DNA of 64,000 nucleotides from Gorillibacterium timonense (GTDB lineage Bacteria > Bacillota > Bacilli > Paenibacillales > NBRC-103111), in NCBI RefSeq assembly GCF_001457415.1, contig NZ_LN881724.1, forward strand, positions 1,736,001 to 1,800,000, in the 5' to 3' direction. Both the position numbers and the translations under genes were made by a program. The notes below the pieces were generated by a model. That model saw nothing but the letters and a program-made list of their open reading frames with translations. It was not told where the DNA came from and did no database searches. How positions within the stretch are numbered: the first letter of the stretch is position 1; each line of letters opens with the position of its first letter. Positions 1 through 8,637 of the stretch are shown here, in pieces.

Positions 1-21
1 GAGAACAAGGTAGAGGAATAC

Positions 22-702
22 ATGAACAACCATGAGGTGAGCTCGAAAGAGGTTGTGGAGATTGCTCCGATCTTAAAACCGCAGCAGGCGGAGAAGGTGG
101 CGGCCCGTATGATGAAAGCAACCCGACTTGAGGATGTCGTGGAGCTTGCACCTTTTCTCAGCCGAGATACCCTCGATCAGCTGGCGGCGGCCTCGGTCGC
201 TTCCGGCGACAAGGAAGGCTTGGAGGATCTCGCTCCCTTTCTCAGCCGGGATCTGCTCGGAGAGATCGCACTCGGAATGGCCGAGAGCGGGGAGGACGTC
301 GAGGATCTCGCCCCGTTTCTCCCTAGAGAATTCATGGACAAGATCCTTCTTGCCCTGATTCGCAACGGAAAAGACATCGAAGACCTCGCCCCTTTTGCCA
401 GCCGAGATACCTTAGCACAGTGCGCTAACATCTTGATGGATCAGGATAAATGGGGTCAGGTCGAGGATTTGTTTCCCTTTCTCGGGAAAGAGGAGCTCGG
501 GCGGATGGCAGAGAAGCTTTACGAGAAGAAAGGACTGGACGCTATCGAAGATATGGCGCCTTTTCTGGATAAGGAAACACTTGGACGCTTAGCAGGCGAC
601 ACGATGGAGAAGCATGGCATTCGAGCGCTGGAACCGATTCTACCTTTTCTTTCAAAAGGATTTCTGGATGATTATTTGAGGAAGAGCTTCGGAATGAAGT
701 AA
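22..702 (+). CDS. APFLSR-repeat protein, no DNA-binding domain
   Basis: Function not recognised. The 226-residue product is almost entirely a tandem repeat: eight copies centred on the motif (L/I/M)(A/F/L)PFLSR(D/E)xLxxLA, with the APF-like core at about residues 15, 43, 71, 97, 123, 151, 179 and 207, so the period is 26-28 residues. The units are rich in Leu, Ala, Asp and Glu and look helical, which suggests an alpha-solenoid scaffold. There is no signal peptide or membrane segment. The ATG follows AGAGGA at positions 12-17. The next gene carries the same repeat behind an HTH, so the two are probably paralogous and may interact. The spacer between them (715-762) can form an 8-bp stem. The family name and partner are unknown; the coding call itself is firm. 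Confidence 0.8.
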   Translation: MNNHEVSSKEVVEIAPILKPQQAEKVAARMMKATRLEDVVELAPFLSRDTLDQLAAASVASGDKEGLEDLAPFLSRDLLGEIALGMAESGEDVEDLAPFLPREFMDKILLALIRNGKDIEDLAPFASRDTLAQCANILMDQDKWGQVEDLFPFLGKEELGRMAEKLYEKKGLDAIEDMAPFLDKETLGRLAGDTMEKHGIRALEPILPFLSKGFLDDYLRKSFGMK

Positions 703-877
703 GTTGAACCGCTCGACAACGCTTGATCAACTAGCACTTGTTGCGATCGCTGGTGCGTTGTCAGCCCTAATCGTGTGGAGATGAATCGTCATGAAAGGGT
801 ATGGGAAGTTCTGCGGAGAGCACGGTTTTAAGCTGACAACGTACGAGGATGAATCCAACTCGAAAGGATTTGACGAG

Positions 878-1666
878 ATGTTCGATATGAGACAGGTGGG
901 CCAGACGATCAATGAACTGCGCAAGAAGGCCGACATGACCCAAATGGAGCTCGCTGACCGTCTGGACATCAGCTATCAAGCGGTGAGCAATTGGGAGAGA
1001 GGAACCTCGATGCCGGATATCTCCAAGCTGCCGGAATTGGCGGAGCTCTTCGGAGTGAGCGTAGACGCATTGTTAGGAAACTCGCAAGCTTCGGATTCGC
1101 TGCAAGTCACACCGGAGAATGAGGTGGAGCCGCTTCGGGCTTCTCTTGACGCCCGAGTGGAGGAAGCGGCGGAGAATGGACAGACCCACGAGCCGACTCA
1201 GACGATGCAGACGGAGGAGGAGGTCGACTGGATTGACGCACCGAAGTCGAAGCGGTTATCCGAGCTGGTGCCGCTTGCGCCATTTCTAGGCCGCGAAGCC
1301 CTCGATAAGCTTGCCGAGCAGGCGGAATCGGAAGTGGATTACGAGGGTTTGGTCGGGCTTGCTCCCTTTTTGAGCCGGTCGGTGTTGGACAAGCTGGCGG
1401 AATCGGCTAGCGGCAAGCCGGGAATCTTACGGCAGCTTCAGCCGCTTGCACCGTTCGTGAGCCGGGAGGTACTCGACCGTTTGGCGATCGATTGGGCTAG
1501 GAACGGGCTCGATCACAATCTGATGGCACTCGCTCCTTTTGTCAGCCGGGAGACGCTCGATCATTTGGCGGAGCTGGCGGCGGAGAGAGGGCAGTTTATT
1601 CACTTGGCCGGCCTTGCTCCCTTTTTAAGTCGCAAAACGCTTGAAGGACTGGCAGCGCGTAGGTAA
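878..1666 (+). CDS. Xre-family HTH regulator with C-terminal APFLSR repeats
   Basis: Predicted cytoplasmic DNA-binding regulator of 262 residues. Residues about 7-67 form a Cro/C1-type HTH, with the typical segments TQMELADRLDISYQAVSNWE and MPDISKLPELAELFGVSVDALLG. A linker rich in acidic residues and Gln (about 68-125) follows. Five APFLSR repeats end the protein, with cores near residues 134, 162, 191, 219 and 247, the same unit as in the upstream gene. I place the start at 878 because AAAGGA sits 9 bases upstream and MFDMRQVGQ is where such HTH domains usually begin; an in-frame ATG at 791 with GTGGAG upstream would add 29 residues. Targets are unknown. The repeats probably mediate oligomerisation or binding to the neighbouring repeat protein; that is inference. 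Confidence 0.85.
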   Translation: MFDMRQVGQTINELRKKADMTQMELADRLDISYQAVSNWERGTSMPDISKLPELAELFGVSVDALLGNSQASDSLQVTPENEVEPLRASLDARVEEAAENGQTHEPTQTMQTEEEVDWIDAPKSKRLSELVPLAPFLGREALDKLAEQAESEVDYEGLVGLAPFLSRSVLDKLAESASGKPGILRQLQPLAPFVSREVLDRLAIDWARNGLDHNLMALAPFVSRETLDHLAELAAERGQFIHLAGLAPFLSRKTLEGLAARR

Positions 1667-1672
1667 AGCATT

Positions 1673-1736
1673 GAGCGTGTCTTAAAAAAAGAAACCCTAA
1701 AAGCTCCGGCGATACCACGGGCTTGAAGACACGCTC
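1673..1736. repeat. Short inverted-repeat element
   Basis: Perfect 11-bp inverted repeat (GAGCGTGTCTT at 1673-1683, AAGACACGCTC at 1726-1736) enclosing 42 bases, directly after the HTH-repeat gene. The ends resemble those of the longer element at 21386-21513 (both contain GCGTGT). It could act as a poor terminator, but there is no U-tract after the right arm. A small non-autonomous mobile or REP-like repeat is the alternative. Confidence 0.5.
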
Positions 1737-1798
1737 TAGATCGGAGTCGAATCTCTTTATTTTTCAAGTGGTAGAAAGCCATTCAATCCGCTACAATA

Positions 1799-1848
1799 GA
1801 AAGAGCACGGGGATGGACTGGGAAACGAGTCCGTTCCTTTGCTCTTTC
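1799..1848 (+). promoter_or_regulatory. Long hairpin in the polC leader
   Basis: Stem of about 21 bp: GAAAGAGCA (1799-1807) pairs with TGCTCTTTC (1840-1848), then a mostly paired middle section with one mismatch and G-U pairs, then GGACT (1815-1819) with AGTCC (1828-1832) around the 8-base loop GGGAAACG. It lies 64 bases before the polC start. The tail CTTTG is a weak U-tract, so it may be a terminator for upstream transcripts or a leader structure. A possible TACAAT -10 hexamer (1792-1797) overlaps its left edge. Confidence 0.6.
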
Positions 1849-1911
1849 TTTGTGGCGGTTTCTGCCTAGTAAAAATTTTTTGTGAGAGACTTGAGTTTGA
1901 GGTGATCTGAT

Positions 1912-4900
1912 TTGAGCAGTTTGGCGGACAAGAGAACCCGCTTTGAGCAGCTGATGCAGGCTGCCGAAGTTCCGCAGGAAGTGGTGGCGTCCTATTTCGC
2001 CGACGGCTATATCGACCAGGTGGAGGTCAGCCAAGAGAACCGCTTCTGGACCATCCATTTGTCTAAAGATACACTGGTTCCGGCGGATGTTTATCGATCC
2101 TTTTGCCGGATTATTCAGGAGAAATTTCAACATATTGCGAAAATTCGTTTTGTCATCCGCTACGGGGATGCTTGTCCAAAAGAGAAGCTCGTCGAAGAAT
2201 ATTGGGGGATGCTCATCGAGTGGATCCAGCGGGAGGAAGTCTCCATCAACGGCTGGCTGACGAAGGCGAAAATGGAAGTGGACGGAACGCGCATCACCCT
2301 CCATCTGCTTGACAGTATCGGTCTGGATCTCGCCCGCAAGAAGCAGCTCGACCGTCTCATCATCCGCTTCTTCAACGATTACTTCGGACATGCCTGCCAG
2401 GTCACGCTTACCGTTTCCGACAACCGCGAGAAGGAAATGGAGCAGTTCGCCAAGCTGATCGAACAGGAAGGTAACAGTGTCGTTCAAGAGATCTTCACCT
2501 CCATTGAGAAGGAGAACGAATCCGCGAAGCTGGCAGAGGCGGAAGTCAAGCTGATGCTGGGCTACGACATTAGGGATACCCCGGTTCCGATTCAAACCAT
2601 TCAGGATGTCGAAAAGAAAATTACGATTCAGGGGATGGTGTTCGGCCTCGATTCCCGAGAGCTGAAGAATGGCAATACCCTGTTCATGTTCAACCTGACG
2701 GATTTCACCGATTCGATCATGGTCAAAGCATTTGCTCGCAACAAGGAAGACGCCAAGGTCTACAGCCTGTTGGAAAACGGCAAATGGATCAAGACGCGCG
2801 GTAAAATCGAATACGACACGTTCAGCCAACCGCCTGAGCTGATGTTCATGCCGTCGGACCTCTGCGAGGTATCCGCTCCTCCCGCCCGCAAGGATGAAGC
2901 TGCAAAGAAGCGGGTTGAGTTCCATCTTCATACGGCCATGAGCACGATGGACGGCATTACGCCGATTGATGAATATATCAAGACCGCGGCCAAATGGGGA
3001 ATGAAGGCGATCGCGGTCACGGATCACAGCACGGTACAAGCTTTTCCGGAAGCGGGGAAAGCGGCGAAGAAGCATGGCATCAAGGTCATCTACGGCGTGG
3101 AAGCGAACGTCGTGAACGATGCGGTCCCCATCGTCATGCAGGCGGATGATCGTTCCCTTACAGACACGGAGTACATGGTGTTCGACATTGAAACCACGGG
3201 CTTGTCCGTGGTGAACAACAAGATCATTGAAATCGCCGGGGTGAAGATGCGCGGGGACCAGGTCATCGATCGATTCTCCACCTTCATCGATCCGCATGAA
3301 ACAATACCGTATAACATCACACAGCTTACGAACATTACCGACGACATGGTGAAAGGAGCTCCGGAGCTTGTGGAGAAGCTGCCGGAATTTGTTGAGTTTG
3401 TCGGAGACTGCGTCATCGTCGCTCACAACGCGACGTTCGACATGGGCTTCATTCAAGCCAACCTGAAGCAGCTCGGGATGCCGACATTGTCGAATCCGGT
3501 GCTCGACACCATGGAGTTCGCTCGGTTCATGTATCCGGATATGAAGAACCACCGACTCAATACACTCGCAGCCAAGTTCAAGGTAAGCCTGGAGAACCAT
3601 CACCGCGCTATCGACGACGCTGAAGCGCTGGGGGGTATCCTGCACGGCATGCTCAAGGATGCTGTACAGGAGCGAGGCTTCGCCAAGCTGTCAGCATTAA
3701 ATGACAACATGGGTAAGGATCTCTCCAACCAGCGGCCATTTCACTGCAACATCTACGCCAAGACGCAGGCTGGCAAGAAGAATCTCTATAAGCTGATCTC
3801 CCTGTCACATACCGAAAGCTTTAATCGGGTGCCGACGATTCCTCGCACCAAATTGACTGAATACCGGGAGGGCCTCATGGTCATCTCCGGCTGCGAGAAA
3901 GGCGAGTTTTTCGAAACGGTTCTAAACAAAACCCGCGATGAAGCGGAGCGGGTGGCCGAATTTTACGATGTGCTTGAAATCCAGCCGATCGAGATGTACC
4001 TGCATCTGCTCGACAAGGGCCTCGTGGGAAGCAAGCTGGATCTGGAAAAAGCGGTGAGGACCATCTGCGAGATCGGGTATAAGCTGGGCAAGCCGGTGAT
4101 CGCCACTGGCAATGTGCATTACTTGAACCCGCGGGATAAGATTTGCCGCGACATCACGATCAACGGTATCACCGGCTTCAGTCCGCTGAAGGATCAGCGC
4201 AAGCCGGACGCCCACTTCCGCACGACGGATGAAATGCTGGAGGAATTCGCGTTCCTCGGAGCGGAGAAGGCCAGAGAGGTCGTCGTCGAAGCGACGGACC
4301 GGCTGGCGGACGAGTTCGAGGAGATCAGCCTGTTCCCGCGTAAAGGTGGTCCTACCGACAACGGTCTGTTCTCGCCGATTCTCGAAGGGGCGGAGGAGGA
4401 AATCCGCTCCACCTGCTATACGACGGCCAAGGCAATGTATGGCGAGCCGATTCCCGAGATCGTGACGGCGCGTCTCGAGAAGGAATTGAAGCCGATCATT
4501 GGCTACGGCTTCTCCGCCAACTACCTGATCTCGGAAAAACTTGTGAAAAAATCGAATGCCGACGGTTATCTGGTCGGCTCCCGGGGTTCGGTCGGCTCCT
4601 CGTTCGTGGCGACGATGCTCGGTATCTCTGAGGTTAACCCGCTGCCGCCGCATTATACGTGCCCGGCGTGCAAGTACAGCGAGTTCTTCACCGACGGGAG
4701 CATTCCGTCCGGCTTTGACCTTCCGAGCAAGGCTTGCCCGAACTGCGGCGGTCCCTTGAAGGGAGAAGGACAGGACATTCCGTTCGAAACCTTCCTCGGC
4801 TTCAAAGGAGACAAGGTTCCTGATATCGACCTTAACTTCTCGGGGGAATACCAACCGGAGGCTCATAACTTCACCAAGGTCATGTTCGGCGAGAAGAACG

Positions 4901-6243
4901 TCTTCCGGGCGGGCACCATCGGCACGGTAGCCGAGAAGACCGCTTTCGGCTATACGAAGAAATATGAAGAGCATCTTGGTAAAACATGGCGCAAGGCGGA
5001 AGTGGAGCGGCTAGCCATGGGCTGTACGGGTGTTCGGCGCAGCACCGGGCAGCACCCCGGCGGTATCGTCGTCGTACCGGATTATATCGATGTCGAGGAT
5101 GTCACGCCGGTCCAGTACCCCGCGGACGACACGAGCGCGGAATGGATGACGACCCATTTTGACTATCACTCCTTCGAAGAGAACCTGCTGAAGCTCGATA
5201 TTCTCGGGCACGATGATCCGACGATGATGCGGATGCTCCAGGACTTAACCGGCATCGATCCGACGACGATTCCAATGAATGATCCGAAGGTGATGAGCCT
5301 GTTCAGCTCCACCGATGCGCTCGGGGTTACACCTGACCAGATTCGCACTTCGGTTGCCACTTACGGCATTCCCGAGATGGGCACCGGCTTCGTTCGGCAG
5401 ATGCTCCAGGAGACGCATCCCACCAGCTTTGCCGACCTGTTGCAGATCTCCGGTTTGTCACACGGAACCGGCGTCTGGCTTGGCAACGCCCAGGAACTGA
5501 TCAAGCGCGGCGTCTGCACCATCAAAACCGTAATCGGCTGCCGGGACGATATCATGCTCTACCTGATCTACAAGGCGGGGATGGATGCGGGTCTCGCCTT
5601 CAAAATTACCGAAAGCGTGCGGAAGGGGAGAGGCTTGTCCGAGGAATGGAAAGAGGAAATGCGCAAATGCAACGTTCCGGCTTGGTACATTGATTCCTGC
5701 GAGAGAATCAAGTACATGTTCCCGAAGGCGCATGCTTCCGCTTATGTCATTTCTGCGGTACGGACCGCTTACTTCAAGCTCTATCATCCCATCGCCTTCT
5801 ATGCCACCTATTTTTCGGTACGGGCGGAGGACTTCGATATCGAACTGTTCTGCCAGGGCTATGATGCGATTCTGAAGAAGCTGATCGAAATCGAAGGCAA
5901 GGGCTTCCAGGCTGCTCCAAAGGAAAAGGCGATGTGCCCCATCCTCGAGATGGGTCTCGAAATGACGGCACGGGGATTTTCTTTCAAGCCACTCGACTTG
6001 TACCGGTCCGATGCCACGAAGTTTCTCGTCGACGGCGACTCCTTGATCCCACCTTTCTCTGCCATAGCCGGGATTGGAGACAATGCGGCCAAGCAGATTG
6101 CTGCTTCTAAGGATGAGGGAGACTTCCTATCGGTGGAAGATTTCCAACGGCGTGCTAAGGCTTCAAAGACCGTTGTGGAGCTGCTGACTTCGCTTGGCTG
6201 TTTCCGTGGAATGCCGGAGTCGAACCAGCTTTCGCTCTTCTAG
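1912..6243 (+). CDS. polC: DNA polymerase III PolC, Gram-positive type
   Basis: Replicative DNA polymerase alpha subunit with built-in proofreading; acts at the replication fork. The product is 1443 residues, close to the usual 1437 or so. Visible order: N-terminal and OB-fold region, a PHP domain (FHLHTAMSTMDG, about 335-346) split by a DEDDh exonuclease (VFDIETTGLS, about 423-432; HNATFDMG), the palm and fingers with PDIDLNFSGEYQ (about 969-980), and the PolC zinc module (CPACKYSEF near 916 and CPNCGG near 941). The TTG start is supported by GAGGTGATC (1899-1907), an excellent Shine-Dalgarno match. Two APFLSR-repeat genes lie upstream and the rimP operon downstream; in B. subtilis polC sits in the same position. 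No obvious rho-independent terminator follows. Confidence 0.98.
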   Translation: MSSLADKRTRFEQLMQAAEVPQEVVASYFADGYIDQVEVSQENRFWTIHLSKDTLVPADVYRSFCRIIQEKFQHIAKIRFVIRYGDACPKEKLVEEYWGMLIEWIQREEVSINGWLTKAKMEVDGTRITLHLLDSIGLDLARKKQLDRLIIRFFNDYFGHACQVTLTVSDNREKEMEQFAKLIEQEGNSVVQEIFTSIEKENESAKLAEAEVKLMLGYDIRDTPVPIQTIQDVEKKITIQGMVFGLDSRELKNGNTLFMFNLTDFTDSIMVKAFARNKEDAKVYSLLENGKWIKTRGKIEYDTFSQPPELMFMPSDLCEVSAPPARKDEAAKKRVEFHLHTAMSTMDGITPIDEYIKTAAKWGMKAIAVTDHSTVQAFPEAGKAAKKHGIKVIYGVEANVVNDAVPIVMQADDRSLTDTEYMVFDIETTGLSVVNNKIIEIAGVKMRGDQVIDRFSTFIDPHETIPYNITQLTNITDDMVKGAPELVEKLPEFVEFVGDCVIVAHNATFDMGFIQANLKQLGMPTLSNPVLDTMEFARFMYPDMKNHRLNTLAAKFKVSLENHHRAIDDAEALGGILHGMLKDAVQERGFAKLSALNDNMGKDLSNQRPFHCNIYAKTQAGKKNLYKLISLSHTESFNRVPTIPRTKLTEYREGLMVISGCEKGEFFETVLNKTRDEAERVAEFYDVLEIQPIEMYLHLLDKGLVGSKLDLEKAVRTICEIGYKLGKPVIATGNVHYLNPRDKICRDITINGITGFSPLKDQRKPDAHFRTTDEMLEEFAFLGAEKAREVVVEATDRLADEFEEISLFPRKGGPTDNGLFSPILEGAEEEIRSTCYTTAKAMYGEPIPEIVTARLEKELKPIIGYGFSANYLISEKLVKKSNADGYLVGSRGSVGSSFVATMLGISEVNPLPPHYTCPACKYSEFFTDGSIPSGFDLPSKACPNCGGPLKGEGQDIPFETFLGFKGDKVPDIDLNFSGEYQPEAHNFTKVMFGEKNVFRAGTIGTVAEKTAFGYTKKYEEHLGKTWRKAEVERLAMGCTGVRRSTGQHPGGIVVVPDYIDVEDVTPVQYPADDTSAEWMTTHFDYHSFEENLLKLDILGHDDPTMMRMLQDLTGIDPTTIPMNDPKVMSLFSSTDALGVTPDQIRTSVATYGIPEMGTGFVRQMLQETHPTSFADLLQISGLSHGTGVWLGNAQELIKRGVCTIKTVIGCRDDIMLYLIYKAGMDAGLAFKITESVRKGRGLSEEWKEEMRKCNVPAWYIDSCERIKYMFPKAHASAYVISAVRTAYFKLYHPIAFYATYFSVRAEDFDIELFCQGYDAILKKLIEIEGKGFQAAPKEKAMCPILEMGLEMTARGFSFKPLDLYRSDATKFLVDGDSLIPPFSAIAGIGDNAAKQIAASKDEGDFLSVEDFQRRAKASKTVVELLTSLGCFRGMPESNQLSLF

Positions 6244-6378
6244 TAGGCCTAATCCACAGAACGGATTGACCTGTGAACGGATATGATATGTCCTACACCA
6301 ACTGGCAGTTTGAATTCGGAGACTTTTTCTGAATCCAATAAATCCGGGCAATTGTAAAGGTTTTTTGCTTTACGGCTA

Positions 6379-6407
6379 TTGTAAGGGTTCACCGGTTATG
6401 GTATAAT
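6379..6407 (+). promoter_or_regulatory. Promoter of the rimP-nusA-infB operon
   Basis: TTGTAA (6379-6384), 17-base spacer, TATAAT (6402-6407): a good vegetative promoter. It lies in the 431-base gap between polC and rimP and would give a leader of about 260 nt. Confidence 0.75.
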
Positions 6408-6446
6408 TTTTTTTGGCAATAATGAAAGTAAACGTCCGTTTGCGAG

Positions 6447-6558
6447 AGAGTGGGGAAACCCACTCTTTACATTTATAAATCAGACCTCATATGTATACGG
6501 CAGCCTTGCCGCTCTGATTTGTCGGGTAAACGGCTCCGTTCCTTCGCATCAGGAACGG
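6447..6558 (+). promoter_or_regulatory. Structured leader upstream of rimP
   Basis: Three consecutive hairpins: AGAGTGGG/CCCACTCT with a GAAA tetraloop (6447-6466); AAATCAGA/TCTGATTT (6477-6520) with the inner stem CGGCA/TGCCG; and CCGTTCC/GGAACGG (6536-6558). The first is followed by only CTTTAC, so it is not a strong terminator by itself. Structured leaders before this operon are plausible sites of feedback control or attenuation; the mechanism here is inferred. Confidence 0.6.
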
Positions 6559-6674
6559 TTTCGCCGTATATCGTCATGCGTCCGGGAAGGTTGCGGGTCG
6601 GATTATTCGTGCGCGCGCCCAGGCGGCTGCGAGAACGGACTTCAGAAAAAGATGGTACAAAGGGGGTTAGCCGC

Positions 6675-7133
6675 TTGAGCGCGAACATCAAGTCAACCGT
6701 AGAAGCATTCGCAATTCCTTGGTTGGAAGAGCAGGGATTCGAACTGGTGGATGTCGAGTACGTAAAGGAAGGCAGCAACTGGTTTCTGCGCATTTATGTC
6801 GATAAGGATGGCGGAATTGATATCGACGATTGCGGCCGAATCAGTGAGTTCATGAGCGCGAAGCTGGACGAACTCGATCCGATTTCGGATGCGTATTTTT
6901 TGGAGGTTTCCTCGCCGGGCGCAGAGCGGCCGCTTAAGAAGCCCCAGGATTTCGTTAAAGCGCAAGGCAAGCAGGTGCTCATCACGACGTATGAACCGAT
7001 TCACGGTTTAAAGGAATTCGAAGGCCGCCTGACCGCGGTGAGCGATGATACGCTGACCGTTCAATTGGGGAAGAAGGAATATGACATTCCGCGCGACAAG
7101 GTCGCCGGAGCCCGGTTAGCCATCGTCTTTTAA
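6675..7133 (+). CDS. rimP: Ribosome maturation factor RimP
   Basis: Assembly factor for the 30S subunit, binding near S12 during 16S rRNA folding. It has 152 residues, typical of the family. Family features include the N-terminal stretch ending WFLRIYVDKDGGIDIDDC, the central EVSSPGAERPLKK, and a C-terminal SH3-like part. The reading frame stays open upstream to 6450, but the TTG at 6675 has AAGGGGG (6660-6666) 8 bases before it and the product from there matches family length. First gene of the transcription/translation operon; nusA follows after about 50 bases. Confidence 0.93.
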   Translation: MSANIKSTVEAFAIPWLEEQGFELVDVEYVKEGSNWFLRIYVDKDGGIDIDDCGRISEFMSAKLDELDPISDAYFLEVSSPGAERPLKKPQDFVKAQGKQVLITTYEPIHGLKEFEGRLTAVSDDTLTVQLGKKEYDIPRDKVAGARLAIVF

Positions 7134-7182
7134 CCGCGGGATGTAGCCTGCAATTATTTGGAAGGGGGAACAGAAAAGCGTC

Positions 7183-8280
7183 ATGAATACCGATTTTATC
7201 GATGCGCTGCAGGAAATTGAAACCACTAAGGGCATCAGCAAAGACATCTTGATCGATGCGATCGAGGCTGCGCTCATCTCCAGCTACAAACGCAATTTCA
7301 ATACCGCTCAGAACGTCCGTGTGGACATCAACCGTCAGACGGGGCTCATCAAGGTTTACGCCCGGAAGACCGTCAGTGAGGAAGTGCTGGATCCCCGCCT
7401 TGAGATTTCTCTTGAAGCGGCCCGGGAGATCAGCGGGAACTTCGTTCTCGGCGACATCGTCGAAATCGAAGTCACCCCTCGGGATTTCGGACGCATCGCC
7501 GCACAGACCGCCAAGCAAGTTGTAACCCAACGCATTCGCGAGGCGGAGCGTGGGTTGATCTACAATGCCTTTATTGAGAAGGAAGAGGACATCGTCACCG
7601 GCATTGTGCAGCGGCAGGATACCCGCAGCCTGTTTGTCGATCTCGGCAAGGTGGAAGCGGTGCTCCCGTTGACCGAGCTTATGCCTGGCGAGAAGTTCAA
7701 GCACAACGATCGCATCAAAGCCTACATCACCAAGGTGGAGAACACGACAAAAGGACCTCAAATCTTCCTGTCCCGCACCCACCCCGGACTTCTCAAACGG
7801 TTGTTCGAGCTGGAAGTGCCGGAAATTTATGACGGTGTAGTTGAAATTCGTTCGGTGGCCCGGGAAGCCGGACTTCGCTCGAAGATTGCCGTTCATTCCC
7901 GCAATCCCGAAGTAGATCCGGTCGGATCCTGCGTCGGACCGAAGGGGATCCGTGTGCAGACGATCGTTAATGAGCTGCGCGGCGAAAAAATCGACATCGT
8001 GCGTTGGTCCGATTCCGTAGAGGATTACGTGGCAAACGCCCTCAGCCCTTCCAAGGTGCTGGAGGTCAATGTGTTTGAGAACGAGAAGATGTCCCGCGTG
8101 ATCGTTCCGGATCATCAGCTATCGCTCGCCATCGGCATCAAAGGGCAAAATGCCCGACTGGCTGCCAAGCTGACCGGCTGGAAGATCGATATCAAGAGCG
8201 AGACTCAGGCGGAACAGGAATACGGCCGCCCGAAATCGCTGACAGACGAAATACCCCAGGATTCGATCAGCGTCGATTAA
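7183..8280 (+). CDS. nusA: Transcription termination/antitermination factor NusA
   Basis: RNA polymerase-associated factor controlling pausing, termination and antitermination. The 365-residue product is the short Firmicute form without the C-terminal acidic repeats of proteobacteria. Order: N-terminal RNAP-binding domain (SKDILIDAIEAALISSYKRN), S1 domain (about 136-200, GIVQRQDTRSLFVDLGKVEA), then two KH domains (VGSCVGPKGIRVQTIVNELR and AIGIKGQNARLAAKLTGWKI). GAAGGGGG lies 14 bases before the ATG, rather far, but the N-terminus aligns with what I recall of B. subtilis NusA. Operon position between rimP and ylxR is the standard one. Confidence 0.97.
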   Translation: MNTDFIDALQEIETTKGISKDILIDAIEAALISSYKRNFNTAQNVRVDINRQTGLIKVYARKTVSEEVLDPRLEISLEAAREISGNFVLGDIVEIEVTPRDFGRIAAQTAKQVVTQRIREAERGLIYNAFIEKEEDIVTGIVQRQDTRSLFVDLGKVEAVLPLTELMPGEKFKHNDRIKAYITKVENTTKGPQIFLSRTHPGLLKRLFELEVPEIYDGVVEIRSVAREAGLRSKIAVHSRNPEVDPVGSCVGPKGIRVQTIVNELRGEKIDIVRWSDSVEDYVANALSPSKVLEVNVFENEKMSRVIVPDHQLSLAIGIKGQNARLAAKLTGWKIDIKSETQAEQEYGRPKSLTDEIPQDSISVD

Positions 8281-8322
8281 TCGAGTACGGGAGCACAGGG
8301 AACAAGACAGGCGGTGGAACGA

Positions 8323-8637
8323 ATGAAGCAGCGAAAAATCCCCATGCGCAAATGCGTGGCGTGTCAGGAAATGATGCCCAAAAAGGAATTGATCCGAGTC
8401 GTCCGCACACCGGAAGGCGAAACCGAGATTGACCTTCGGGGCAAAAAGTCGGGACGCGGCGCCTATCTGTGCGGCAAATTGTCCTGCTTCAAGCTTGCAT
8501 CGAAGAACAAAGCGCTCGACCGCGCTTTGAAGGCGCCGGTTGGAGCGGACATCTACCGGAGGCTCGAGCAGGACTTCATCAAGTCGGAAGATGAGTTTCG
8601 GGCTGTTCAGGCTGAGGCGGGAGATGACGATGAGTAA
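8323..8637 (+). CDS. ylxR: YlxR family protein (DUF448)
   Basis: Small basic nucleic-acid-binding protein of 104 residues, encoded in the nusA-infB operon of most bacteria; its role is not firmly known. The start MKQRKIPMRKCVACQEM and the later GRGAYLC are family signatures. The ATG at 8323 is preceded by GGTGG; a GTG at 8314 in the same frame is an alternative that would add three residues. Its 3' end overlaps the next gene by 8 bases, implying translational coupling. Confidence 0.9.
   Translation: MKQRKIPMRKCVACQEMMPKKELIRVVRTPEGETEIDLRGKKSGRGAYLCGKLSCFKLASKNKALDRALKAPVGADIYRRLEQDFIKSEDEFRAVQAEAGDDDE

Noticed and set aside
1783..3645. 620-codon open frame on the minus strand opposite polC
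   Set aside because: Its sequence is His/Arg/Asp-rich with no domain signature and it lies wholly antisense to an unmistakable PolC; codon bias of the GC-rich gene explains it.
3922..4974. 350-codon minus-strand frame inside polC
   Set aside because: Antisense shadow of conserved PolC sequence with no start signal or domain.
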